This document shows, piece after piece, positions 1 through 7,694 of a stretch of DNA of 17,793 nt. Under the pieces are notes generated by a model that made no database searches, was not told the origin of the DNA, and worked only from the letters and a program-made list of their open reading frames with translations. The stretch's first letter is position 1. Every line of letters begins with the position of its first letter. Where the stretch lies: the NCBI GenBank assembly GCA_009778255.1, contig WRKD01000201.1:1-17793 (forward strand). The letters are read 5' to 3'. The position numbers and the translations under genes are program-made. The DNA comes from Bacillota bacterium. Lineage in GTDB: Bacteria; Bacillota; Dehalobacteriia; UBA4068.

Positions 1-192
1 TGCGGCGCGAAGGCCGCAATGACGAGAAAATGATAGTTGCGCTAATTTGGCAGAGTTGTAAAGCTAGTTTTTAGAGGCGCCCTAAATAAAAAACATGCAA
101 TTTAACGGCTTAAACAACTTGTTTTTTTAAAAGTTGTTGCAGGGTAAGTGACTAAAATCTTAGTTTAAAAATATCTAAAGGGGTGATGTTTT
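1..192. other. Leader region before the Tad-like operon
   Basis: No convincing gene is seen. The left edge holds a perfect 6-bp hairpin (TGCGGC at 1-6 with GCCGCA at 13-18), which may be the end of a longer structure cut by the window. A second 8-bp hairpin pairs AACAACTT (113-120) with AAGTTGTT (131-138) around a T-rich loop. Neither is followed by a T run, so neither is called a terminator. A good ribosome binding site (AAGGGGTGAT, 178-187) precedes the first gene. I could not find a convincing -35/-10 pair, so the operon promoter may lie further upstream or the genes may be read from upstream tad genes. Confidence 0.5.
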
Positions 193-423
193 ATGTTGCA
201 AAGATTGGTAGATTTTCAATTTAAGACATATCTTGCTATTACAGAGTTGTTTAAGAGTTTAAAAAATGATGAACGCGGCTTGGAAGTTGTGCAAGTAGTT
301 TTAATAATTTTGGTAGGTGTCTTATTGGTTGTAGCGCTATGGGGCGCGTTAAGCGGTTGGCTGGGCGATTTATGGGCCAGGATAACCGGTTCAGGAGATT
401 CTATTCAAGGTGTTAATTTCTAA
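193..423 (+). CDS. Small Flp1-like type IVb pilin of a Tad system
   Basis: The product has 76 residues. It starts with a charged 29-residue leader ending in NDERG, followed by one hydrophobic segment (about 30-55) and a short polar tail. This is the layout of Flp/Flp1-like prepilins: a prepilin peptidase would cut after Gly29 and leave a mature subunit of 47 residues beginning LEVVQ. The usual Glu at +5 of the mature protein is Gln here (Gln34), with a Glu at +2 instead. ATG 193 has a well-placed binding site (AAGGGGTGAT). The gene overlaps the next by 14 bp and heads a run containing two TadE-like proteins, a TadG-like protein and a prepilin peptidase, which is the main support for the call. 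It could instead be a minor pilin or a small membrane protein of the assembly complex. Confidence 0.7.
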   Translation: MLQRLVDFQFKTYLAITELFKSLKNDERGLEVVQVVLIILVGVLLVVALWGALSGWLGDLWARITGSGDSIQGVNF

Positions 424-1054
424 AGTGCATAAAGTATGGCAAAAAAACAGCGGCTATGCCGTAGTTGAAGCAACTATCCTATTTCCGATCATGATCATGA
501 TTTTTCTGGCCCTGGTTTTATTAGCTATGTATTTGCCAACTCGGGCGGCTTTACAGCGCGCAACTCAGTACGCAGCTACAGCAATAGCAACAGAGCAAAG
601 CGACAGCTGGATTTTCTTCAACGAAAGCTCTTTGTCTTATTATTGGGAAAGTGATAAGGGCAAATTAGAAAATGTATATGTTTCCCTTATAAAATCATTT
701 TCTACAAAAAAGGTCGGCGCCAAAGCGGAAACTATTGTTATTGCCCTTGAAAACCAGACGCTTCTTAAGCCGATTGGGAGTTTAACAGTTGAATTCTCTG
801 TAGCGAATCATCTACTTTATCAGGAAATTACTATAACGGCTACCAGAATCATACCCATGCCTGTAAACTTGTCTTTTATAAAATTTCCTCAAGAATTGCC
901 TATTACGGTAAGCTCTACAGCGATGATACATAATGGAGATGAATTCATTCGCAATATAGATCTTGCCCAAGATTGCCTAATAAATCTAAATGAAAAATAT
1001 CATATAACATCCAGTGGTTTATTCTCTAAACTAAAACTGTTTTTCAATTTATAG
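410..1054 (+). CDS. tadE: TadE-like pseudopilin (first copy)
   Basis: The 214-residue protein has a short basic leader (KVHKVWQKNSG), then GYAVVEATILFP and a transmembrane helix (about 16-40), followed by an extracytoplasmic domain with no motif I recognise. Gly15 followed by Tyr-Ala-Val-Val-Glu places a Glu at +5 after a potential prepilin-peptidase site, as in TadE/TadF pseudopilins. TadE proteins are minor pilins needed for assembly or adhesion of Flp pili. The GTG start at 410 lies inside the end of the pilin gene and implies coupled translation; AGGAG at 393-397 is 12 bases upstream, rather far. A GTG at 425 is an alternative start that would shorten the leader by five residues. Family assignment rests on the N-terminal segment and on context. 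Confidence 0.75.
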   Translation: MLISKVHKVWQKNSGYAVVEATILFPIMIMIFLALVLLAMYLPTRAALQRATQYAATAIATEQSDSWIFFNESSLSYYWESDKGKLENVYVSLIKSFSTKKVGAKAETIVIALENQTLLKPIGSLTVEFSVANHLLYQEITITATRIIPMPVNLSFIKFPQELPITVSSTAMIHNGDEFIRNIDLAQDCLINLNEKYHITSSGLFSKLKLFFNL

Positions 1055-1105
1055 CCCTCTACTTCCACTCTTTTCTCTAGCGCCTTTTAGTTTTAAGGGT
1101 AATGC

Positions 1106-3736
1106 ATGTATAAACTGATCCATAACAGTAAAGGAGCGGTAACGGTATTCGTTACCTTGCTCTTAATTCCGGCTATTTTAGTTAGCGGTACGGCGGTCGA
1201 TTTAGCGCGCCTATATACAGTTCGTAGCATTGTTGGGGATGCGAATCAAATGGCGGCAAATTCTCTGCTGGCAAATTATGACGCCCTTTTACAAAATATT
1301 TACGGATTATTCGGTATACTTTCTGATGATCCACAATTGGCCGATATGATCAACGATTACATAGAGATAACGGTTTTCGGAGAAGACTGGAATAATAAAG
1401 GATTGGGTACTTTTCAACTTTTCTACGGTTCAAAACTTGAGGCGCCCCAACTCAAGTTTATAGATGAGCAAAATCTTAAAGACCCCGCTGTTTTGCAACG
1501 TCAAATAGAAGAATACATGAAATTTCGCGGGCCGGTAATTATTGTACAAGAATTTCTCGACGCTTTAAACAATAATACTGTTAAAGAGGATACAAAAATT
1601 ATCTCCAACAAAGTGGATATAGACGCCGATATAGCCGAACTGTTAGAGTTGTACAAAAAATTGTACAACTCTATACTATATGCAGATAAATGTAAAACTG
1701 CTATTGGCATGGGGAGATTTAGTAATGTATCGAATCGTTTAGGCGATATACATGACCGCTTTGAACAATTGAGAGATTGCCATGAATCCTGGCAAAAAGC
1801 GCCTGTAGAAGATAAAGGAAAATATGAAGAACATTACCAAGCCATTTTAGAATGCATTATAGCTTATACTGGGGGCAGCATAGAAACAGGATGCAAAACC
1901 GGCGCTAATTGGATATACAGTGGTTGGGATAACTCTTTTGAACCGCCAAAATGGCAAACAGGTGGCTGGAGCAGAGCAATTAACAATAATGTTGTAGGCC
2001 TTAATAAAACCATAGAGAACTCTTTAGAAGATGCAGATAATTTTAGACCAAATTTTAAGGAAGTAGCAAATATTGCCCAAGAAATTTATGAATTGCAAGA
2101 ACAAATAAAACAGAAAATAGCAAAACTGGAACAATTGCTTAATAGCGCCAATTGTGACGAGGAATTAAGAAGAGCCTTAACCGAAAAAACCGGCGTTGAT
2201 CATAAATCTCAAATTGAACGATATCGAGAAATAGGAAATTTCTATAATAATGTAAACAGTTTGGCAGCTCCTTATCAAAACATAGGCGAAGAATACATCG
2301 ACAACATAGTAAAGCCCATGCTTTTAGGAGTAGAATATAGAGATGCTTTAGCTATGCAAAAAAGAAGCCTTAGCCGCGAACAACTTATTAATATAGACAC
2401 TATATCAGGTTTTGCTCTTTCATACGGTGTTCATTTCCAAAATAGCGAAGCGGCTTATTTCGCAGATTTTTCTAATGTGGGCTATAAAATGCCCGATGGC
2501 TTTACTGCCTTTGCCGCCTGCTCTATGGAGCATAAAGAGTTTTTTGAAGCGCTGAAAAAAATGATAAATAAACCACCTATCGAGCCTATTAAACTAGATT
2601 ATACCCAAAAAGACGCCTCGGGCGAAGATGCCGAAGAAAAACAAAGAAACCTTATAGATGATTTATTAAGAATTGTAGATATTGCATATGATTCTTTGAG
2701 TAATAATCCCTTGGGAGCAAAAAGAATTGAGAATACCCCCGCAGTTGCTATAGCAAAGCCAAATATTTTCAATATTGTTACGATGATCAATGAAGCTACA
2801 AATAACAATATTATGGAAATCATTCAAGATCCACTGGGAAGACTGGCTAAAACAGGAGATTATTTGCTGCTACTAACTTATGATACAGCGATGTTTTCAA
2901 ATTATACAACCACCAAACCACAAAGCAACAAAAAACAATTAAGTGAAATCGCTTTCACATATACCGCCAGCAGCATACCGCTAAGCCCTGAAATAAATTA
3001 CTTTTTTCAATCGGAATGGGAATACTTATATCATGGAGCAAAGAATGCAGATTCTAACCTTAACGCCATTACTAGATTATTGTTTTTAACACGCTTGGCC
3101 TGTAATTATATCACGGTTTTTTCTGTTCCTCATGTAAATGAAATTATCATGAGCATACAAGCGGCTTTTGCCTGGAACCCCCCTTTGGCAATAGTTTTAG
3201 GAGAATTAGCGCGAGGCGCATTTGTGGCGGCAGATACAGTTATAGACGTTGCTTTATTACGCAGCGGGCATCGCGTCCCACTAATCAAATCTGCTAAAGA
3301 ATGGCATGTGGGGCCGGGCGGAGTAAGCAAAATATTGGATATGGTTAAAAACGCCTCTGCAAATAGCACTGTTAGCGGCGGCGAAAAGGGTTTAACTTAT
3401 GCAAATTACCTGCTGTTTTTCTTTGTTGCTAAAGCTGTGTTTTGGCCCGGTTTAATTACGGCAACTTCAGAGCTTGTGCAGCGTACGGGAGATTTGATTG
3501 AATGGAATATCATCAATTATCGCGAAGATATCATGGCTGATGAAAGCAAAATGGCTGAAGCTTTACTAAAGACAGACAGATTCAGATTAGCCAATATGCA
3601 TACAGATTTTGCTTTAAATACCACAGTGCAGTTGAAGATGCTATTTTTATCAATGCCGCTGGCTCAAAAAGGCGCAAGCGGAATTATTCCGCCTAAAACT
3701 TTGCCTATTTCTGTTAATGATTACAGGGGGTATTGA
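1106..3736 (+). CDS. TadG-like / DUF5702 family pilus-associated protein
   Basis: This 876-residue protein has an N-terminal anchor (about 11-33) beginning GAVTVFVTLLLIP, then VDLARLYTVRS and a stretch rich in Ala and Asn (MAANSLLANYDALL). That pattern is typical of the TadG-like DUF5702 family in Clostridia tad loci. The long middle part is mostly alpha-helical, with a likely coiled coil near residues 325-355 (repeated Glu/Gln/Lys/Leu). A family-like block GLTYANYLLFFF lies near residues 760-771, with other hydrophobic stretches at about 660-720. Residues around Gly10 resemble a prepilin site, but position +5 is Phe instead of Glu. No von Willebrand A domain with a MIDAS motif is evident. 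ATG 1106 has AAGGGT five bases upstream. The gene lies between two TadE-like genes, so its product is probably a surface-exposed or envelope-spanning part of the pilus machine. Confidence 0.75.
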   Translation: MYKLIHNSKGAVTVFVTLLLIPAILVSGTAVDLARLYTVRSIVGDANQMAANSLLANYDALLQNIYGLFGILSDDPQLADMINDYIEITVFGEDWNNKGLGTFQLFYGSKLEAPQLKFIDEQNLKDPAVLQRQIEEYMKFRGPVIIVQEFLDALNNNTVKEDTKIISNKVDIDADIAELLELYKKLYNSILYADKCKTAIGMGRFSNVSNRLGDIHDRFEQLRDCHESWQKAPVEDKGKYEEHYQAILECIIAYTGGSIETGCKTGANWIYSGWDNSFEPPKWQTGGWSRAINNNVVGLNKTIENSLEDADNFRPNFKEVANIAQEIYELQEQIKQKIAKLEQLLNSANCDEELRRALTEKTGVDHKSQIERYREIGNFYNNVNSLAAPYQNIGEEYIDNIVKPMLLGVEYRDALAMQKRSLSREQLINIDTISGFALSYGVHFQNSEAAYFADFSNVGYKMPDGFTAFAACSMEHKEFFEALKKMINKPPIEPIKLDYTQKDASGEDAEEKQRNLIDDLLRIVDIAYDSLSNNPLGAKRIENTPAVAIAKPNIFNIVTMINEATNNNIMEIIQDPLGRLAKTGDYLLLLTYDTAMFSNYTTTKPQSNKKQLSEIAFTYTASSIPLSPEINYFFQSEWEYLYHGAKNADSNLNAITRLLFLTRLACNYITVFSVPHVNEIIMSIQAAFAWNPPLAIVLGELARGAFVAADTVIDVALLRSGHRVPLIKSAKEWHVGPGGVSKILDMVKNASANSTVSGGEKGLTYANYLLFFFVAKAVFWPGLITATSELVQRTGDLIEWNIINYREDIMADESKMAEALLKTDRFRLANMHTDFALNTTVQLKMLFLSMPLAQKGASGIIPPKTLPISVNDYRGY

Positions 3737-3738
3737 CT

Positions 3739-4476
3739 TTGCACCATAATAGGCATGGCTATATAGTGGTTGAAACAATAGGTTCTTTTATTTTATTTGT
3801 GCTGCTAATCATTTCAATTTTAAGCCTAGTCAATATAGTTGCCCTGCAAGCTCGACTACATTATGCCCTAACGCAAAGCGCCCAAACGCTTTCTATATAT
3901 AGCTATATATTAGAAGTAACCGGCACAGCCGACCATCTGACTAATCTGGCTGCAAAGGCCGACAAAACAAGATTAAAGACAGCCGATTTACAAGCCAGTG
4001 TAAATGGAATTATCGATGGTTTTACCAGCCTTGACCCCACTGAAATTGGTAGACAGGGGCAAGATTTTTATAGTATAACCGCCTCTTGGTTGGATGATCC
4101 TCAAGAAACTATTCAATTGCTTGTAGATTACGGGCTGGATGAGGCAAAAAATATTATTCTTATAGAAACAATCTTGCGTCCCCTCATGGGTAGATATCTT
4201 TCTAATGGTAATATGGATGGCGATACATATTTAAAAAGTGTTAATGTGCGGGACGGGCTTGCCGGTTTAAACTTTTACAGTTATGATCTAAAAACTCTTG
4301 GTACAGCAAATAGTTTGCTGATAGACAGCAATGGCGATATTAAGCTGGTTATTAGATATGAAGTAGATTATATGTTTGGCGCCTTACCTTTACCCTTTGA
4401 ACCAAAACTGCAAATTACACAAACAGTTAAAACAAAGGCTTGGCTAGGCGGCAAAGGAAAAGGGTATCCGAAATGA
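3739..4476 (+). CDS. TadE-like pseudopilin (second copy)
   Basis: The product (about 245 residues) starts with a very short leader LHHNRHG, followed by YIVVETIGSFILFVLLII, a hydrophobic helix with a Glu at +5 after Gly. This is again a pseudopilin-like processing site for the peptidase encoded next door. The rest is a soluble extracytoplasmic domain that I do not recognise. The frame opens at TTG 3733, which overlaps the previous stop codon, but AGGGGG (3725-3730) is only two bases from that codon and eight from TTG 3739, so 3739 is preferred. The gene ends in an ATGA overlap with the peptidase gene. TadE and TadF are often paired in tad loci, so this may be the TadF counterpart. Confidence 0.7.
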   Translation: MHHNRHGYIVVETIGSFILFVLLIISILSLVNIVALQARLHYALTQSAQTLSIYSYILEVTGTADHLTNLAAKADKTRLKTADLQASVNGIIDGFTSLDPTEIGRQGQDFYSITASWLDDPQETIQLLVDYGLDEAKNIILIETILRPLMGRYLSNGNMDGDTYLKSVNVRDGLAGLNFYSYDLKTLGTANSLLIDSNGDIKLVIRYEVDYMFGALPLPFEPKLQITQTVKTKAWLGGKGKGYPK

Positions 4477-5015
4477 CAAATAAGTTGCGTTTAGCTATTC
4501 CTTATAGCGGTATTCCTCTTTTGGGGCTAGCCTTGCTATTTTTTCATATGGGGCTAAAAGAAAGCTTTTATTTGCTACAACAGGAATTACTCATTATTTT
4601 TGGTTATATTATTGCTCTTAGTGATTTAAAAACAAAAACAATACCGAACATAATATTACTTATAATGCTGGCAGGATGGATTATAATATTTATTCCACAG
4701 TTATTATTAAATACTAATAACATAATTTTATATTTAAAAGACTCATTATTTGGCTTTGTTTCAGGCGGCGGTATATTCTTATTGGTATATCTATTCAGCC
4801 GCCGGGGCTTAGGCGGCGGTGATGTGAAGTTTATGGCGGTTAGCGGGCTTTATCTGGGTTTTAGCCTGGTTATTCCGGCTATGTTATATGGAACAATATT
4901 AGCAGGCTTAAGCGGATTATTATTAATAATGCTAAAAAAAATAAAGCTAAAAGATTCCCTTCCTTTAGCTCCATTTTTGTATATTGGCATATTATTGGCA
5001 ATATTTTTCCTATAA
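4473..5015 (+). CDS. tadV: Type IV prepilin peptidase, TadV/CpaA type (A24 family)
   Basis: The 180-residue polytopic membrane aspartic protease lacks the N-terminal methylase domain of PilD, as TadV/CpaA enzymes do. Two catalytic-Asp motifs are visible: SDLKTKTIPN with Asp51, and GLGGGDVKFMA with Asp117 (GGGDxK). Several hydrophobic segments surround them. It should cleave the pilin and the TadE-like pseudopilins of this operon after their Gly residues at the cytoplasmic face of the membrane. ATG 4473 overlaps the preceding stop (ATGA) and has an AAAAGGG site eight bases upstream. The frame is open further upstream, but that extension lies within the preceding gene and gives an unlikely Arg-rich leader. 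Confidence 0.93.
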   Translation: MTNKLRLAIPYSGIPLLGLALLFFHMGLKESFYLLQQELLIIFGYIIALSDLKTKTIPNIILLIMLAGWIIIFIPQLLLNTNNIILYLKDSLFGFVSGGGIFLLVYLFSRRGLGGGDVKFMAVSGLYLGFSLVIPAMLYGTILAGLSGLLLIMLKKIKLKDSLPLAPFLYIGILLAIFFL

Positions 5016-5028
5016 GGAGGAAAAATAA

Positions 5029-6339
5029 TTGAAAAAGACATCTCGCATTTTGCTTAGCGCTGCTTTTTTAATACTCCTAGCCATCTCTTGGATAGTTGCG
5101 CTAAACACAAAACCACTGGCTAAAAAACAGTGGGAATTGTTAGAACAAGCAGCCGCATTAATGGAAGATAAAATATATATTCGCGCATTGCCTTTGCTGG
5201 AAGAAGCCTCGCAATACAATTCCACCTATACTTTATCTGCCGAGAATTTGCTAAAATCTGCTTATTTGGCATTGATAGATCAAGGAGGATATCAACGGAA
5301 ATATACCGGATTATTGAATAAACAGATGAACAGAACAGATGCAACGCCCGCTGTTTTTTTGGAAGCGGCGCATTATTATCTCGATTCAGCGCAGCTTTCT
5401 AACGCCCTCAATGTTCTTAAAACAGGTATTGATAAAACCGCTTCTACAGAATTGCTAGATCTATATGAAAAAAACCGCTATGCCATTGAAATTAGCCGCA
5501 GTGTTTATGATAATGCATTGGCAATATATGGCGCCACTCTCCAAGTACAAAAAAACGGATTATGGGGTATAGCAAAATCGGACGGTTCCCTTTTAATACC
5601 CTGTGAATATGAAAAAATAAGCACATATAGCGTAGACCGGGCTATTGTAAAACAAGGTGAAGAAATTTTTGCTGTAGATAGCCATAATAACCGTATTGCC
5701 AAACTGCAAGGAACAGCGGAGGATTTTGGAAACTACGCCCATAATCGTTTGCCCCTTTTAACAGCAAAAGGCTGGTTGCGTTCTACCGGCGAATTTGAGC
5801 TGGGCAATATGACGTTTCAAGCCTTGGGCATGTATCAAAACGCATATGCAGCTGCCCAAGAAAATGATAAGTGGGGCATCATAGGAATAGGCAATGAATG
5901 GTTGATAACACCTCAATACGAAGAGTTGATTTTTGATGAATTGGGCAATTGTTATGCGCAAAACGCTCTTTTTTTTAAAAAGCAAGGAGCAGTTTACTTG
6001 CTGGCCGCTAATGAAGTTCTACCAGCAGTATATGAAAACGCCAGGCCTTTTGCGGATGGCTATGCCGCAGTAAAAAGAAATGGTAAATGGGGTTTTGTAG
6101 ATAATAAGGGAGTAATACAAATAGATTTCTTTTTTGAAGACGCCCTGTCTTTTGGGCAACATTTAGCTGCTGTTAAATGGAATGGTTTATGGGGGTACAT
6201 GAGTGTTTCTGGCAATATCGTAATCGAACCGGTGTTTAAAGAAGCCAAGAGTTTTAGTAATGGCAGCGCCCCTGTATTAACGGAACGTGGCTGGCAATTG
6301 ATTACGCTTCTGGAATATAAGAAAGGGGTAGATTTATGA
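5029..6339 (+). CDS. Membrane-anchored WG-repeat protein of the Tad operon
   Basis: The 436-residue protein has a basic N-terminus (MKKTSR) and one hydrophobic segment (about 7-26) that would export the rest or anchor it outside the membrane. A helical, TPR-like region covers about 30-165. The C-terminal half carries WG repeats: NGLWGI near 175, NDKWGI near 279, NGKWGF near 350 and NGLWGY near 385, each followed by a strand ending in a P-x-Y/F-E/K element, plus degenerate copies. WG repeats form beta-structured modules of unknown ligand. The TTG start at 5029 is supported by AAGGAGG (5014-5020) eight bases upstream; no ATG is better placed. The gene begins 13 bp after the peptidase gene and overlaps the FHA gene by 4 bp, so it is likely part of the pilus system, perhaps as an extracytoplasmic scaffold. 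No enzymatic motif was seen. Confidence 0.8.
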   Translation: MKKTSRILLSAAFLILLAISWIVALNTKPLAKKQWELLEQAAALMEDKIYIRALPLLEEASQYNSTYTLSAENLLKSAYLALIDQGGYQRKYTGLLNKQMNRTDATPAVFLEAAHYYLDSAQLSNALNVLKTGIDKTASTELLDLYEKNRYAIEISRSVYDNALAIYGATLQVQKNGLWGIAKSDGSLLIPCEYEKISTYSVDRAIVKQGEEIFAVDSHNNRIAKLQGTAEDFGNYAHNRLPLLTAKGWLRSTGEFELGNMTFQALGMYQNAYAAAQENDKWGIIGIGNEWLITPQYEELIFDELGNCYAQNALFFKKQGAVYLLAANEVLPAVYENARPFADGYAAVKRNGKWGFVDNKGVIQIDFFFEDALSFGQHLAAVKWNGLWGYMSVSGNIVIEPVFKEAKSFSNGSAPVLTERGWQLITLLEYKKGVDL

Positions 6340-7583
6340 TTTATGCAATAAATAGTAAAGCAGACTTTTCTGCGGGCGCCGAGCTAAGCGTAAAAGTTAA
6401 CGCCGCAGATATCGATTACAAGGCGTTATATACTATTGAGGCGGAAAAACCGCAATTTATCTTGCCCTTTCGATATCAAGGTATTGATGAACAAATAGAA
6501 TTTGTTTATCAAATAGGCGCGCGCCATAAATTACAATACCTTACAGGCAGCCGTTCGCCGCAGGAATACTGCGAATTATGGCTAAATATCTTCACCCCAC
6601 TACTCGAATGCAGCGATTGGTTTATGAACCCCTTTTCTTTCGTACTGGGCGCCGAACATCTATATTATGATAAAAGCACTAAGAATATATCTTATATCTA
6701 TATACCATCTACATGTAATTGTGCAAACAATAGCGATTTAAAAAGTTTAGCAACAGAACTTTCTCGTCAAATAACTGTTACGGACGCAAATTTAGAGAAT
6801 AGGGTACTTCGGGCAATTATGGAAGATTTTGATGTAAAAGATTTTGTGCAAATGTTGAAATCATATAGAAGTATCAGCATAGCCGGATTGCCTTTGCCTT
6901 CGCAAACTCAAAACATCGCAGAACCCAGCCCGCTTGCAGATGAAGCTTTAAAAGCACAACAAGGTATACCAGTAATAGCACAAAGCGAAGTCACTTGCCC
7001 TCAAGATATTATCATAAGTATGCCGACTATAGAAAAAACTCAGAAAAAAACTAAAAATAAGCCTCATAAAGCACAAAGCGGAAGCGGTTTATTCAGAAAG
7101 AAAAAGAAAAATTACCAGGAAATTACCAATAACGGCGCCGCTAAATTCTACCCTGAACCTCAAAGTGAACAAAAAATTTCGCCATTGAATAGTTCCCCTC
7201 TTGAATATAATGATCTCACGCAGATGATAGATGAAGAGATAAGTGAAGTTGGGTTGCGTTTAGTTGGGTATGGCCCTTGGCCAAAACTATTGCATATTAT
7301 GATATCCGACGGTGAGGCATTTACAGTTGGACGTTTTGACGTTTCCATAGGCAGGAAACAATCGAGTTTTGAATTTGATAAAAATACTAAGGCTGTAAGC
7401 CGCCGTCATGCGGCCATAGAGCGCGACAGCGCAGGATACCTGATCATTGATTTATCTTCCAGCGCTGGCACTTTTGTAGATGGCCACCGCTTACCGCCAA
7501 ATATGCCATACAGATTAAAACGCGGCGACAGAGTCTCCTTTGGCAATGCCGGCGCAGATTATATATGGGAAGAAAGTTATTAA
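6336..7583 (+). CDS. DUF6382-FHA protein linked to the Tad system
   Basis: The 415-residue protein has no signal peptide or membrane segment, so it should be cytoplasmic. Residues 1 to about 190 match the DUF6382-type N-terminal domain found with FHA domains in Clostridia tad loci. A basic, low-complexity linker (about 230-265, rich in Lys and Gln) follows. Residues about 315-415 form a forkhead-associated domain: VGR at 331-333, SRRHA at 355-359 and SSSAGTFVDG at about 374-383. FHA domains bind phosphothreonine, so this protein may recruit a phosphorylated partner to the pilus motor. The usual Asn of the NGT motif is Ala377. ATG 6336 overlaps the preceding stop by 4 bp, with AAAGGGG seven bases upstream. 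No kinase or phosphatase gene lies in the window. Confidence 0.85.
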   Translation: MIYAINSKADFSAGAELSVKVNAADIDYKALYTIEAEKPQFILPFRYQGIDEQIEFVYQIGARHKLQYLTGSRSPQEYCELWLNIFTPLLECSDWFMNPFSFVLGAEHLYYDKSTKNISYIYIPSTCNCANNSDLKSLATELSRQITVTDANLENRVLRAIMEDFDVKDFVQMLKSYRSISIAGLPLPSQTQNIAEPSPLADEALKAQQGIPVIAQSEVTCPQDIIISMPTIEKTQKKTKNKPHKAQSGSGLFRKKKKNYQEITNNGAAKFYPEPQSEQKISPLNSSPLEYNDLTQMIDEEISEVGLRLVGYGPWPKLLHIMISDGEAFTVGRFDVSIGRKQSSFEFDKNTKAVSRRHAAIERDSAGYLIIDLSSSAGTFVDGHRLPPNMPYRLKRGDRVSFGNAGADYIWEESY

Positions 7584-7637
7584 CCGTTCTTATAAACATT
7601 AAAAGAACGGCGTTATCGAAAAGATTTACCGTTCTTT
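7584..7637. repeat. Three-arm overlapping hairpin between convergent genes
   Basis: CCGTTCTT occurs at 7584-7591 and again at 7629-7636, with its reverse complement AAGAACGG at 7603-7610 between them. The middle arm can pair with either flank (an 8-bp stem with an 11-nt loop, or a 9-bp stem with an 18-nt loop), giving mutually exclusive hairpins. It lies directly after the FHA gene stop and downstream of the convergent zinc-ribbon gene. There is no T run on either strand, so a role as a weak transcript end or mRNA 3' protector is only a guess. Confidence 0.5.
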
Positions 7638-7694
7638 CAATAAAATTAAAACTGTTTTGTTGATAAAGTCCTTTAATTAGGGATCTTTATGAGC

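Noticed and set aside
3..74. Open frame from the left edge that could be the end of an upstream gene
   Set aside because: Only about 23 residues, with no recognisable family and a hairpin inside it; the other frames stop even earlier. Too little to call.
4440..4472. Upstream extension of the prepilin peptidase
   Set aside because: It would add an Arg-rich leader encoded inside the preceding gene; ATG 4473 has a proper binding site and the common ATGA stop-start overlap.
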